NCBI RefSeq assembly: GCF_002432345.1
Contig: NZ_DJDT01000351.1
Coordinates: 1-20,602, forward strand
Reading direction: 5' to 3'
From: Pedobacter sp. UBA5917
GTDB lineage: Bacteria > Bacteroidota > Bacteroidia > Sphingobacteriales > Sphingobacteriaceae
Length of the DNA stretch: 20,602 bases
Below are positions 1 through 6,962 of the stretch, one piece after another. The notes below the pieces were generated by a model. It did no database searches. It worked only from the letters and a program-made list of their open reading frames with translations, and had not been told where the DNA came from. The position numbers and the translations under genes are program-made. Each line of letters opens with the position of its first letter. Within the stretch, counting starts at the first letter, position 1.

Positions 1-3
1 ACT

Positions 4-92
4 AAAGACCAAAGCTGAAAGAACCATAATCAGTGTAATCTATCAATCTGTGCAATCAACCTCAAAGAGAAAAAAGACCAGAGCTGAAAGAC
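4..92. repeat. Direct repeat pair (20 bp) upstream of mnmD
   Basis: Two near-identical 20-bp words lie at 4-23 and 73-92, both built around AAAGACC and GCTGAAAGA, with two mismatches and a 69-bp period. Together with the intervening tract they fill the space before mnmD. I see no ORF or RNA gene here. They may be the end of a dispersed repeat that begins outside the window. Confidence 0.5.
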
Positions 93-134
93 AAACAAGA
101 TCCTGAAATCTAGAAATCATACCAATCCTGTTCC

Positions 135-142
135 TATATTTG
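135..142 (+). promoter_or_regulatory. Candidate -7 box of mnmD promoter
   Basis: TATATTTG matches the Bacteroidota sigma-ABfr -7 consensus TAnnTTTG and lies 31 nt before the mnmD start codon. No TTTG -33 box is seen at the usual 19-nt spacing, so support is the -7 box alone. Confidence 0.35.
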
Positions 143-173
143 CAGCACTAAAAAATCAATAAAATCCTAATCC

Positions 174-842
174 ATGAATATTATCACGCCTACTGCCGAT
201 GGTTCCAATACACTTTACAATGAAACCATTGGCGAACACTACCACAGTAAACATGGCGCATTACAGGAGAGCAAACACGTATTTATTGATGCAGGTTTAA
301 AGTTCGCTTCTGCTAACCAATCAGAAATTTCCATTTTGGAAGTGGGCTTTGGCACGGGATTGAACTTTATTTTAAGTTTCGAATACTGCGAAGCAAACAA
401 TATTAAACTCAATTATACCAGTATAGAGGCCTTTCCGCTTGCAAGTGAAGTAATTGAGCAAACAGGCTATTCGGCCTATGTTCCAAACAAAATATGGCCT
501 TATTTTATTTCCAACTATCCCGATGCATTAAAAGTACCCAAACAACTAACTTCGCTTTGCGCATTGGAAATTCCACATACAACCCTGGCCGAATACAAAA
601 CCGACCAAAAGTTTGATGTGATTTATTACGACGCTTTCTCGGTTCAGCACCAGCCCGAAATGTGGAGCGACGAAATTATAGCACACGCCTGCAGTTTCTT
701 AAAACCCGGCGGAACTTTTGTTACCTACGCCATTACCGGAAAACTGAAAAGAGCGGTTAAAGCCAATGGATTTACCATCGAAAAATTACCAGGTGCACCG
801 GGGAAAAGAGAGATGTTACGCGCAGTGAAGGCTGGTATGTAA
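174..842 (+). CDS. mnmD: tRNA 5-methylaminomethyl-2-thiouridine methyltransferase, stand-alone MnmD
   Basis: This 222-aa protein belongs to the DUF752/Methyltransf_30 family. It is the SAM-dependent domain that methylates nm5(s2)U34 to mnm5(s2)U34 in the tRNA anticodon wobble position. The SAM-binding motif is EVGFGTGLN at residues 56-64. FDVIYYDAF at 147-155 is the family's acidic catalytic-site motif, PGGTFVTYA lies at 178-186, and the C-terminal GAPGKREML at 207-215 is a strong family signature. In enterobacteria this domain is fused to an FAD-dependent oxidase (MnmC); here only the methyltransferase is present and the gene ends normally, so this is the stand-alone form. The ATG at 174 follows an AT-rich leader without a Shine-Dalgarno, as is usual in Bacteroidota. 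It appears to be monocistronic, with repeat DNA on both sides. Confidence 0.9.
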   Translation: MNIITPTADGSNTLYNETIGEHYHSKHGALQESKHVFIDAGLKFASANQSEISILEVGFGTGLNFILSFEYCEANNIKLNYTSIEAFPLASEVIEQTGYSAYVPNKIWPYFISNYPDALKVPKQLTSLCALEIPHTTLAEYKTDQKFDVIYYDAFSVQHQPEMWSDEIIAHACSFLKPGGTFVTYAITGKLKRAVKANGFTIEKLPGAPGKREMLRAVKAGM

Positions 843-898
843 GATGGAAGAGGTATAATGGATGATGGGAAAGTCCGAGGTCAGGCGTCCGAAGGTCC

Positions 899-1117
899 GA
901 AGATAAAATTGCAAAAAACCGCTCTTTGTGTCTTCGTGCCTTGGTGGTTAAATAGTCCATAGTCGGATGTCCGATGACCGAAGATAAAATTGTAAAAAAC
1001 CTCTCTTTGTATTTTCGTGCCTTGGTGGTTAAATAGGCCATAGTCGGATGTCCGATGACCGAAGATAAAATTGCAAAAACCGCTCGTCTTCGTGCCTTTG
1101 TGGTTAAAAACCCTGTA
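899..1117. repeat. 81-bp tandem repeat, about 2.6 copies
   Basis: Two full 81-bp units (899-979 and 980-1060) are followed by a degenerate, internally deleted third unit (1061 to about 1117). Each unit contains GAAGATAAAATTG, the word CTTCGTGCCTTGGTGGTTAA or a variant of it, and a distal GTCGGATGTCCGATGACC segment. Units 1 and 2 differ at only a handful of positions. Both strands stay open across the repeat because its length is a multiple of three, which creates spurious minus-strand ORFs rich in KARRHKER and HQGTKTQ words. The 419-bp gap 843-1261 holds this array, a related word at 1141-1180 and the promoter of the next gene. Confidence 0.85.
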
Positions 1118-1140
1118 CGCGAACAGCCCCCCCAACCCCA

Positions 1141-1180
1141 TGCCCTCTGCGCCTTCATCTCTGCGCCCTCTGCGGTTAAA
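1141..1180. repeat. Degenerate CTCTGCG...GGTTAAA repeat word
   Basis: Two successive CTCTGCGCC-type words are followed by CTCTGCGGTTAAA. This looks like a diverged relative of the CTTCGTGCCTTGGTGGTTAA core in the 81-bp array just upstream. I have seen such words dispersed in many bacterial genomes and often mis-annotated as small ORFs, but no function is established from this sequence. Confidence 0.5.
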
Positions 1181-1228
1181 AAAATCATTTTGACACAATT
1201 CAGACCGCCTACCAAAACCAGTACTTTC

Positions 1229-1236
1229 TAAATTTG
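1229..1236 (+). promoter_or_regulatory. Candidate -7 box of aldo/keto reductase promoter
   Basis: TAAATTTG matches TAnnTTTG and ends 25 nt before the ATG at 1262. A TTTG at 1189-1192 is too far upstream (36-nt spacer) to be its -33 element. Confidence 0.35.
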
Positions 1237-1261
1237 TTAACATAGCATTAACAATCGTACC

Positions 1262-2209
1262 ATGGAAAAAAGAACCTTAGGAAAAACAGATTTAAATATT
1301 GCGCCCATTGTATTTGGGGGAAACGTTTTTGGCTGGACAATCGACGAGCAGAAATCATTTAAAATATTAGATCAATTTATAGGCAGCGGATTCAACTTTA
1401 TTGATACCGCCGATGTGTATTCGCGCTGGGTGCCCGGAAATAATGGCGGAGAATCGGAAACTATTATCGGCAGCTGGCTTAAAAAACATAATAAACGCCA
1501 CGATGTAATTATTGCCACGAAAGTAGGTTCGGATATGGGACAGGGCAAATCGTTAAAGAAAGATTACATCATCAACGAAGTAGAACATTCTCTATCACGT
1601 TTACAAACCGACTATATCGATCTTTATTTTTCACATTTTGACGACGAAAGCACCCCTGTTGAAGAAACCCTTAGTGCCTATGAAACATTGATCAAGGCCG
1701 GAAAAGTACGCTGGATCGGGGCTTCGAATTTTTCTGCCGACAGGTTAAAAGAATCACTGCTTTATTCTACCGAGCACAGTCTGCCCCGTTACGAGGTTTA
1801 CCAGCCCGGCTATAACCTATACGATAGAGAGGTATTTGAACAGGAACACGAAAAAATCTGCCTGGATAATGGTTTAGGCGTAATTACTTATTATTCGCTG
1901 GCAAGCGGTTTTTTAACAGGGAAATACCGTAGCGAAGATGATCTGAACAAAAGCCAACGCGGCGGAGGTGTTAAAAAGTTTCTGAACGAACGCGGTTTCA
2001 GGATTTTAGATGCCCTCGATCAGGTTTCAGGTAAACACCATGTAGAACCTGCCTCAGTAGCTTTGGCCTGGTTGATTTATCATTCTTCTGTTACGGCCCC
2101 AATTGCCAGTGTTACCGATTTAAGTCAGTTGAAATCATTCACCGATGCAGCAAACTTAACATTATCGGCCGAAGATATTTCACTTTTAGATCAGGCAAGC
2201 AGGTATTAA
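1262..2209 (+). CDS. Aldo/keto reductase
   Basis: This 315-aa cytosolic TIM-barrel oxidoreductase is expected to reduce aldehydes or ketones with NADPH. All four residues of the AKR catalytic tetrad are visible: Asp48 and Tyr53 in FIDTADVYS, Lys87 in ATKVG and His125 in YFSHFD. GKVRWIGASNFS (about 167-178) and YNLYDREVFE match the barrel core. The substrate cannot be read from the sequence. The length and the GNNGGESE insertion after Tyr53 fit the AKR11/YhdN-like branch, which is only a rough placement. The gene has its own -7 box upstream and a hairpin terminator downstream, so it is probably transcribed alone. Confidence 0.93.
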   Translation: MEKRTLGKTDLNIAPIVFGGNVFGWTIDEQKSFKILDQFIGSGFNFIDTADVYSRWVPGNNGGESETIIGSWLKKHNKRHDVIIATKVGSDMGQGKSLKKDYIINEVEHSLSRLQTDYIDLYFSHFDDESTPVEETLSAYETLIKAGKVRWIGASNFSADRLKESLLYSTEHSLPRYEVYQPGYNLYDREVFEQEHEKICLDNGLGVITYYSLASGFLTGKYRSEDDLNKSQRGGGVKKFLNERGFRILDALDQVSGKHHVEPASVALAWLIYHSSVTAPIASVTDLSQLKSFTDAANLTLSAEDISLLDQASRY

Positions 2210-2229
2210 AAAAATAATCCCTTATATTT

Positions 2230-2266
2230 AAATGCCCGATTAATGAAACAATTACTCGGGCATTTT
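2230..2266 (+). terminator. Rho-independent-type terminator after aldo/keto reductase
   Basis: AAATGCCCGA (2230-2239) pairs perfectly with TCGGGCATTT (2256-2265). Inner TAAT/ATTA pairing can extend the stem. The right arm runs into TTTT then GTATT, a short U-rich tail. It lies 20 nt after the reductase stop codon and separates that gene from the AI-2E operon. Confidence 0.75.
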
Positions 2267-2289
2267 GTATTAAACAGGATTTAAAATTT

Positions 2290-3399
2290 ATGAAAGACAA
2301 ACTATCATTTCTACCCAAACTTGCACTGGTACTTTTCTGTTTAATCAGTTTAACCTACATTGCCATTTTAGGTCAATCGTTGTTGGCACCACTGCTATTT
2401 TCTTTTCTAATGGCAATTTTGTTGCTACCTGTTGGCAATTTTCTCGAACACAGGTTAAAATTTAAAAGAGGATTATCTACCCTGGTTTCCGTAATTCTGA
2501 TGATTGCCGTAATTGGCGGTATTATTTACTTTTTTGGCAATCAATTGAGCGATTTATGGGCAGATTGGCCTTTATTAAAGGAAAAAGCCAATGTTTCGTA
2601 CCACGAACTCCAAAAATGGATTTCACATACTTTTGGTGTAAATTCCCAAAAACAGCTCGATTATTTAAATGATAGTACAGAAAAAGCATTGGCAACCAGT
2701 GCGGCAATAGTAGCAACAACACTGGCAACCCTGTCTTCTACCCTATTATTTTTAGGTTTTACCCTGTTATTTACCTTCTTCATCTTAAATTACCGCAGGG
2801 TTTTATTTACCTTCTTAACCTCTGTTTTTAGAGAAGAGCATAAAGAAAAAGTAAGTGAAATTGTAAGTCAGATCCAGTATATCATAAAAAAATACATCAT
2901 TGGTTTATTCTTACAGATGCTGATTGTTACCGTACTGATGATCACCGTATTGAGCCTTTTAGGCGTAAAGTATTCTGTATTATTGGGTTTAGTGGCCGGA
3001 ATATTTAATGTTGTACCCTATTTAGGGATCTTTTTTGCCTTATTAGTGAGTTGTTTAATCACTTTTGCAACAGCCGGTGCAGGTAAAGTACTTTTGGTTT
3101 TAATTGCTTTTGTGGGTGTTCATGCTGTGGATGGAAACGTTTTAATGCCGTTGGTGGTAGGCTCCAAAGTGAAAATCAACGCTTTATTTGCATTTATCGG
3201 CATCGTAGTTGGCGAAATGATCTGGGGGATTTCGGGCATGTTTTTATGTATCCCCTACCTCGCCATGTTAAAAATTATATTCGACCGGGTAGATAACCTT
3301 AAACCCTGGGGTATTTTAATGGGTGAAGAACATAAACCCGATAAAAAGAAACGTGTTTACAGGATCACTAAAAAAATTAAATTAGAGGAAAAAGATTAA
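2290..3399 (+). CDS. AI-2E family transporter (PF01594-type membrane protein)
   Basis: This 369-aa polytopic inner-membrane protein has hydrophobic spans at about 7-50 and 60-85, a soluble loop at about 86-140, spans at about 140-170, and a cluster from about 200 to 335. The C-terminal half carries the family landmarks GIFNVVPYLGIFFA and the VLMPLVVGSKVKIN stretch. Members include E. coli TqsA/PerM, proposed exporters of AI-2, and Na+/H+ antiporters in other lineages, so the transported solute is unknown here. The C-terminus is a short, very basic cytosolic tail (KPDKKKRVYRITKKIK). Only one base separates its stop from the next ATG, so it heads a translationally coupled run with the following membrane proteins and mazG. 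Confidence 0.9.
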   Translation: MKDKLSFLPKLALVLFCLISLTYIAILGQSLLAPLLFSFLMAILLLPVGNFLEHRLKFKRGLSTLVSVILMIAVIGGIIYFFGNQLSDLWADWPLLKEKANVSYHELQKWISHTFGVNSQKQLDYLNDSTEKALATSAAIVATTLATLSSTLLFLGFTLLFTFFILNYRRVLFTFLTSVFREEHKEKVSEIVSQIQYIIKKYIIGLFLQMLIVTVLMITVLSLLGVKYSVLLGLVAGIFNVVPYLGIFFALLVSCLITFATAGAGKVLLVLIAFVGVHAVDGNVLMPLVVGSKVKINALFAFIGIVVGEMIWGISGMFLCIPYLAMLKIIFDRVDNLKPWGILMGEEHKPDKKKRVYRITKKIKLEEKD

Positions 3400-3400
3400 A

Positions 3401-3697
3401 ATGGCCGAGAACAGATCGCCGCATATTTTAAGCACTTCTGCAAACTTATTGGGAATCTGCTTTATTGTACTTACTTCCTTAAAAAAGCTTGCCCTTACCG
3501 ATGGCTCCCTCATTGATGAGTTTGCTGTGGCGGCCGTAATGTTTTTTATGACCAGCTGTATTTTATCTTTTATCGCCATGCGGAGGACAAAAACTTCGAG
3601 CCAACGGCTCGAAAAAATAGCAGATTTCATATTTTTATCAGGATTAGTGATATTGTTCGTAGCAACAATATTAATTGCATTTAACCTGATAAAATAA
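3401..3697 (+). CDS. Small three-helix membrane protein, unknown function
   Basis: This 98-aa hydrophobic protein has likely transmembrane segments at about 13-30, 40-60 and 74-95, separated by short basic loops (KKLALT, RRTKTSSQR). I do not recognise a family. Support for it being a real gene comes from its position: it starts one base after the AI-2E transporter stop and ends two bases before the next ATG, in the same strand and operon. It could be an accessory subunit of either neighbour, but nothing in the sequence shows that. Confidence 0.8.
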   Translation: MAENRSPHILSTSANLLGICFIVLTSLKKLALTDGSLIDEFAVAAVMFFMTSCILSFIAMRRTKTSSQRLEKIADFIFLSGLVILFVATILIAFNLIK

Positions 3698-3699
3698 CA

Positions 3700-4149
3700 A
3701 TGAAACCTTTACTTGTATTGCTCTTTGTGTATGTAGCGCTATTGGCTTTTGGCGGGCACACCACTTTTGATAAAGGAAATATCTTTGCTGGTAATATCGC
3801 CATGGGTGTGATGTTGCTTTTTACCGCCATCGGCCACTTTAAATTTAAAACCAGCATGGCGGCAATGATCCCGTTGTTTATCCCCCAAAAGGTAGAGATT
3901 GTACTTTTCACAGGTGTGCTCGAAATTTTATTCGCCATAGGCTTAAGCATAGAAAGTACCCGGTATTACACCGGAATAGCGTTGATTATCTTTTATATTG
4001 CCATTTTACCGACCAATATTTATGCGGCAAAACACCGTATCAATTACGAAGACCTCTACAAACCCGGCCCAGGGCCAAAATATTTATGGTTCAGAATACC
4101 TTTTCAGCTTTTCTTAATCGCCTGGGTTTGGTATTTTAGCGTCCGATAA
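3700..4149 (+). CDS. DoxX-like membrane protein
   Basis: This 149-aa protein has four or five predicted transmembrane helices (about 1-18, 29-48, 65-86, 90-108 and 128-146). The segment LLFTAIGHFKFKTSMAAMIP followed by a helix with VLEILFAIGL matches the DoxX/DoxX-like superfamily, small quinone-associated or structural membrane proteins of mostly unknown role. The conserved-looking soluble loop KHRINYEDLYKPGPGPKY (about 111-128) sits before the last helix. It starts two bases after the preceding small membrane protein and is followed 19 bases later by mazG. Assignment to DoxX is from pattern recognition and is moderately secure; the function is unknown. Confidence 0.75.
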   Translation: MKPLLVLLFVYVALLAFGGHTTFDKGNIFAGNIAMGVMLLFTAIGHFKFKTSMAAMIPLFIPQKVEIVLFTGVLEILFAIGLSIESTRYYTGIALIIFYIAILPTNIYAAKHRINYEDLYKPGPGPKYLWFRIPFQLFLIAWVWYFSVR

Positions 4150-4168
4150 TTTACCTCAATAACAGCAC

Positions 4169-4975
4169 ATGCCAAACAACCCGATTCCAGCCTCTGCAAA
4201 TAATCCAGCCGATGCTTTTACGCGCTTGCTTACCGTTTTAGATACACTTCGCACCCAGTGCCCATGGGATAAAAAACAGACCATGGAAACCCTGCGCCAT
4301 TTAACCATAGAAGAAACCTACGAGTTGAGTGATGCCATTTTGGATGGTGATTTAAATGAAATTAAGAAAGAACTTGGCGATGTAATGATGCATCTGGTGT
4401 TTTATGCCCGCATTGCTTCCGAAACCAACGATTTTAACATTACGGATGTTTTAAACGGTGTTTGCGATAAGCTGGTAAACCGCCACCCACATATTTACGG
4501 TGATGTTGAAGTACAGAACGAGGAAGATGTAAAACGCAACTGGGAACAGATTAAATTAAAAGAAGGTAATAAATCGGTATTGGCAGGTGTACCATCTTCA
4601 TTACCTGCTTTGGTTAAAGCAGCCCGCATACAGGAAAAAGCACGTGGCGTGGGTTTCGACTGGGAAGATAAAAACCAGGTGTGGGAAAAGGTTGAGGAAG
4701 AACTGCAGGAATTTAAAACCGAATTTAACGTAGCGGATAATACGGCTATTGATATCGAAAAAGCAGAATCAGAATTTGGTGATGTGCTTTTCTCGCTGAT
4801 CAACTATGCACGTTTCATCAATATCAATCCTGAGAACGCGCTTGAAAAAACAAACAAGAAATTTATCAAACGTTTCCAGTACCTCGAAACCAAAGCCAAA
4901 GAGAATGGTAAAGCCCTTGCCGATATGACACTTGCCGAAATGGATGTATATTGGAATGAGGCGAAGAAATTGTAG
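4169..4975 (+). CDS. mazG: Nucleoside triphosphate pyrophosphohydrolase MazG
   Basis: This 268-aa cytosolic enzyme hydrolyses (d)NTPs to NMP and pyrophosphate, a housecleaning activity that also affects ppGpp levels in E. coli. It is the full two-domain form. The N-terminal domain has CPWDKKQT (31-38), the metal-binding EEtyE cluster at 48-52 and the paired ELGD at 68-71. The C-terminal domain has RIQEKARGVGFDW (153-165), EEELQEF (176-182) and EFGDVLFSL (202-210). Its length matches E. coli MazG (263 aa). It is the last gene of the plus-strand membrane-protein run and is followed by a REP-like pair that could end transcription. Confidence 0.95.
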   Translation: MPNNPIPASANNPADAFTRLLTVLDTLRTQCPWDKKQTMETLRHLTIEETYELSDAILDGDLNEIKKELGDVMMHLVFYARIASETNDFNITDVLNGVCDKLVNRHPHIYGDVEVQNEEDVKRNWEQIKLKEGNKSVLAGVPSSLPALVKAARIQEKARGVGFDWEDKNQVWEKVEEELQEFKTEFNVADNTAIDIEKAESEFGDVLFSLINYARFININPENALEKTNKKFIKRFQYLETKAKENGKALADMTLAEMDVYWNEAKKL

Positions 4976-5020
4976 ATAAGAGATAACTTCCCCTCGTCAT
5001 ACGTCATTCCAACATGAGAC

Positions 5021-5085
5021 GTCATGCTGAATTTATTTCAGCATCTTTCATGCAAGATTGACCCTGAAATAAATTCAGGGTGACG
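5021..5085. repeat. REP-like composite pair A
   Basis: Plus-oriented unit 5021-5046: GTC followed by arms ATGCTGAA/TTCAGCAT around loop TTTAT, then CT. Minus-oriented unit 5060-5085: on the minus strand, CGTC then arms ACCCTGAA/TTCAGGGT around TTTAT. The spacer is 13 nt. The pair lies between the convergent ends of mazG and the SEC-C gene, where the hairpins may act as a bidirectional transcription stop. The two units have different but internally complementary arms. Confidence 0.85.
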
Positions 5086-5117
5086 ACTTTATCGGTGTAC
5101 GCCAATAAAACTTAAAA

Positions 5118-5507
5118 TTATTCATAAAAATCCCCATCAACATAATACCACCGCCCATCTTCTAACTTAAAATTAGATTTTTCGTGCAGCACCTCGGTCT
5201 GGAACTTTTTATTCAGGTAATAAGCTTTAAACTCCACCACATCAAAAACCGAAAAAACAATTTCGAGTTTGAGCCATTTGGTATTTTTTGCACTGTTTAA
5301 ATAAGCATTTTTTGAGTGGTTTTTCCTTTTACTGCTGTGTGTGGTTTCGTAAAGATAATCTGCATCGGCCACTACAAAAGCCGAATACCTCGACCGCATT
5401 AAAGCTTCGGCAGTAGGTGCAGTTTTCGTTTTTAAATGATAGGGCTGGCAGCAATGCTGAAAAGCCAATCCGCTTCCACAGGGACAGTTTATTAAATCCA
5501 TAATCAA
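5118..5507 (-). CDS. YchJ-like SEC-C motif protein
   Basis: This 129-aa protein begins with a compact zinc-binding SEC-C motif, CPCGSGLAFQHCC (Cys8, Cys10, His18 or Cys19, Cys20). A YchJ/UPF0225-type NTF2-like domain follows, with the signature EALMRSRYSAFV at 34-45 and a C-terminal DGRWYYVDG (117-125). YchJ proteins are widespread and their biochemical role is not firmly known; the SEC-C zinc knuckle is the same type that links SecA to SecB. Two starts two codons apart (Met1, Met3) are equally plausible. It is transcribed away from truA, and its 3' end faces mazG across a REP-like pair. Confidence 0.88.
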   Translation of the reverse strand: MIMDLINCPCGSGLAFQHCCQPYHLKTKTAPTAEALMRSRYSAFVVADADYLYETTHSSKRKNHSKNAYLNSAKNTKWLKLEIVFSVFDVVEFKAYYLNKKFQTEVLHEKSNFKLEDGRWYYVDGDFYE

Positions 5508-5576
5508 AATTTACAGCGCAAAAATAGCTTTTAATCTTACGGCTGCTAAAATTTGCGTAAAATTGCAGCGAAAATA

Positions 5577-6377
5577 ATGAGATACTTCTTCCACATCGCT
5601 TATCAGGGCCAGCATTACAATGGCTGGCAGAAACAACCAGGTGCCATCAGTGTACAAGATGTTATTGAAAAAGCGCTGAACCAGATTTTTAAATTTCCGG
5701 TGCCGATTATCGGATGTGGCAGAACGGATGCCCATGTACATGCCAGTCAGTTTTTTTTCCACGCAGATATTGAGATCGAATTCGATTTCGACCTGCTTTA
5801 CCGCTTAAACAAAGCCTTACCACAAAATATCGCCGTTTTCGATATCATTAAAATGGAAGGCCTGCCACATGCCCGTTTTGATGCTGTACAGCGCCGGTAC
5901 GATTATTTTATCCATACTTACAAAGATCCTTTTTTAAGCAACCAGAGTTCTTTTTACCTCGAACCTGGGCTCGATCTGCATAAAATGAAGGAAGCGGTAA
6001 GTTTATTGCCAAAATATAAAGATTACAGGGCATTTTGTACACAACCCAATAAGTACGAGCATACCATCTGTAATGTAATGGAGGCCGATCTGTTTGTAAA
6101 CAGTAAAGGCGACCGCATCCGTTTCCACATAGCCAGTAACCGTTTTTTAAGTAAAATGATCAGGATATTAATGGGTAAGATTTTAAAAGTGGGCAAAGGC
6201 GAACTAAGTATTGATGCCTTTGAAAACCTGCTGATTAGTTTAGAAACGCCCAAAACATTAGATCCGGCACATCCAACAGGGCTTTATCTCTCAAAAGTAA
6301 CATATCCGTATCTCAACCTCCAGCCCCGTACCGATTTTATACATAGTATGCAGGGAATAGAGTGGATTTCTGTTTAA
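5577..6377 (+). CDS. truA: tRNA pseudouridine(38-40) synthase TruA
   Basis: This cytosolic enzyme isomerises uridines 38-40 in the anticodon stem-loop of tRNAs. I place the start at the ATG at 5577 (266 aa), where the family N-terminus begins (MRYFFHIAYQGQHYNGWQ). A longer reading from a TTG at 5553 would add eight non-conserved residues and crowd the divergent SEC-C gene. The catalytic aspartate is Asp51 in GCGRTDAHVHA (47-57 from this start). The substrate-binding RRYDYFI and the ASNRFLSKMIRILMG stretch near residues 189-203 are also typical. The length matches E. coli TruA (270 aa). A small lipoprotein gene follows 36 bases downstream on the same strand. Confidence 0.95.
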   Translation: MRYFFHIAYQGQHYNGWQKQPGAISVQDVIEKALNQIFKFPVPIIGCGRTDAHVHASQFFFHADIEIEFDFDLLYRLNKALPQNIAVFDIIKMEGLPHARFDAVQRRYDYFIHTYKDPFLSNQSSFYLEPGLDLHKMKEAVSLLPKYKDYRAFCTQPNKYEHTICNVMEADLFVNSKGDRIRFHIASNRFLSKMIRILMGKILKVGKGELSIDAFENLLISLETPKTLDPAHPTGLYLSKVTYPYLNLQPRTDFIHSMQGIEWISV

Positions 6378-6413
6378 CTGTAGCGTTTTCAATTTGAGCT
6401 CCGTTTAAGGGGT

Positions 6414-6854
6414 ATGAAAGCTGCAATCTATATTCTCTTATTTACCTTATGCCTTTCTTTTGGTTGTAAAAAATCAAGCAGAGTTGATGTAATTACCGAA
6501 GGCAATTACACCGGCGTACTCGTGGTAACCAATAGTGTTAAATCAGTACCCGAAACCACACCTATTTCGATTACGTTAAAAGACGGCAAATTCAATATTA
6601 CAGCCAGTGGAAATTTAAAACCAGCTGGTGGCAAAGGAACCTATGCTATTAAAAATGGTATTGGCAATTTTGTGGATGAAGGCATTTGGACTGCCGATTT
6701 CGATTGGAACAGGATTTTAAACGGCGAGTATAACGTTAAAAGCAGTGGAGTAGATTTAACCCTGACAAGAAAAGCCAATCCTCAAACACATATAGATCCG
6801 GCCACATCGTACGCTACATTGACCTATGAGTATATTTTAAAAAGGGTTGATTAA
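6414..6854 (+). CDS. Small predicted lipoprotein, unknown function
   Basis: This 146-aa protein has a short basic N-terminus, a hydrophobic stretch and a lipobox-like ending LSFGC with Cys18, followed by KKSSR, so it should be exported and lipidated. The mature part is rich in beta-forming residues (ITEGNYTGVLVVTNSV, ISITLKDGKFNITASG) and resembles the small beta-barrel lipoproteins common in Bacteroidota. I cannot assign a family. It follows truA by 36 bases, so co-transcription is possible, and it is followed by a strong terminator hairpin. Confidence 0.8.
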   Translation: MKAAIYILLFTLCLSFGCKKSSRVDVITEGNYTGVLVVTNSVKSVPETTPISITLKDGKFNITASGNLKPAGGKGTYAIKNGIGNFVDEGIWTADFDWNRILNGEYNVKSSGVDLTLTRKANPQTHIDPATSYATLTYEYILKRVD

Positions 6855-6917
6855 CATTAAAAATATCAAATTACGCATAACCGTAATTTATAAAGAAAAA
6901 TCTTAGGTTTAGGTTTG

Positions 6918-6960
6918 CTTGGGCGCCGGGTTTGATCTGTCCGGTGACCCAAGTTTTTTT
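6918..6960 (+). terminator. Rho-independent terminator after the lipoprotein gene
   Basis: CTTGGG (6918-6923) pairs with CCCAAG (6948-6953), and an inner CCGG/CCGG stem sits beyond a small internal bulge. Seven T residues follow directly. It ends two bases before the stop codon of the opposing ABC permease gene. On the minus strand it lacks a T tract, so it should act mainly on the plus strand. Confidence 0.8.
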
Positions 6961-6962
6961 CA

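Noticed and set aside
899..1117. Possible CRISPR array
   Set aside because: The 81-bp units are contiguous and nearly identical throughout, with no unique spacers and no cas genes nearby.
772..1243. Two minus-strand ORFs of 147 and 120 aa
   Set aside because: They are translations of the 81-bp tandem repeat and repeat words; their residues simply repeat with the DNA unit, and one overlaps the mnmD 3' end.
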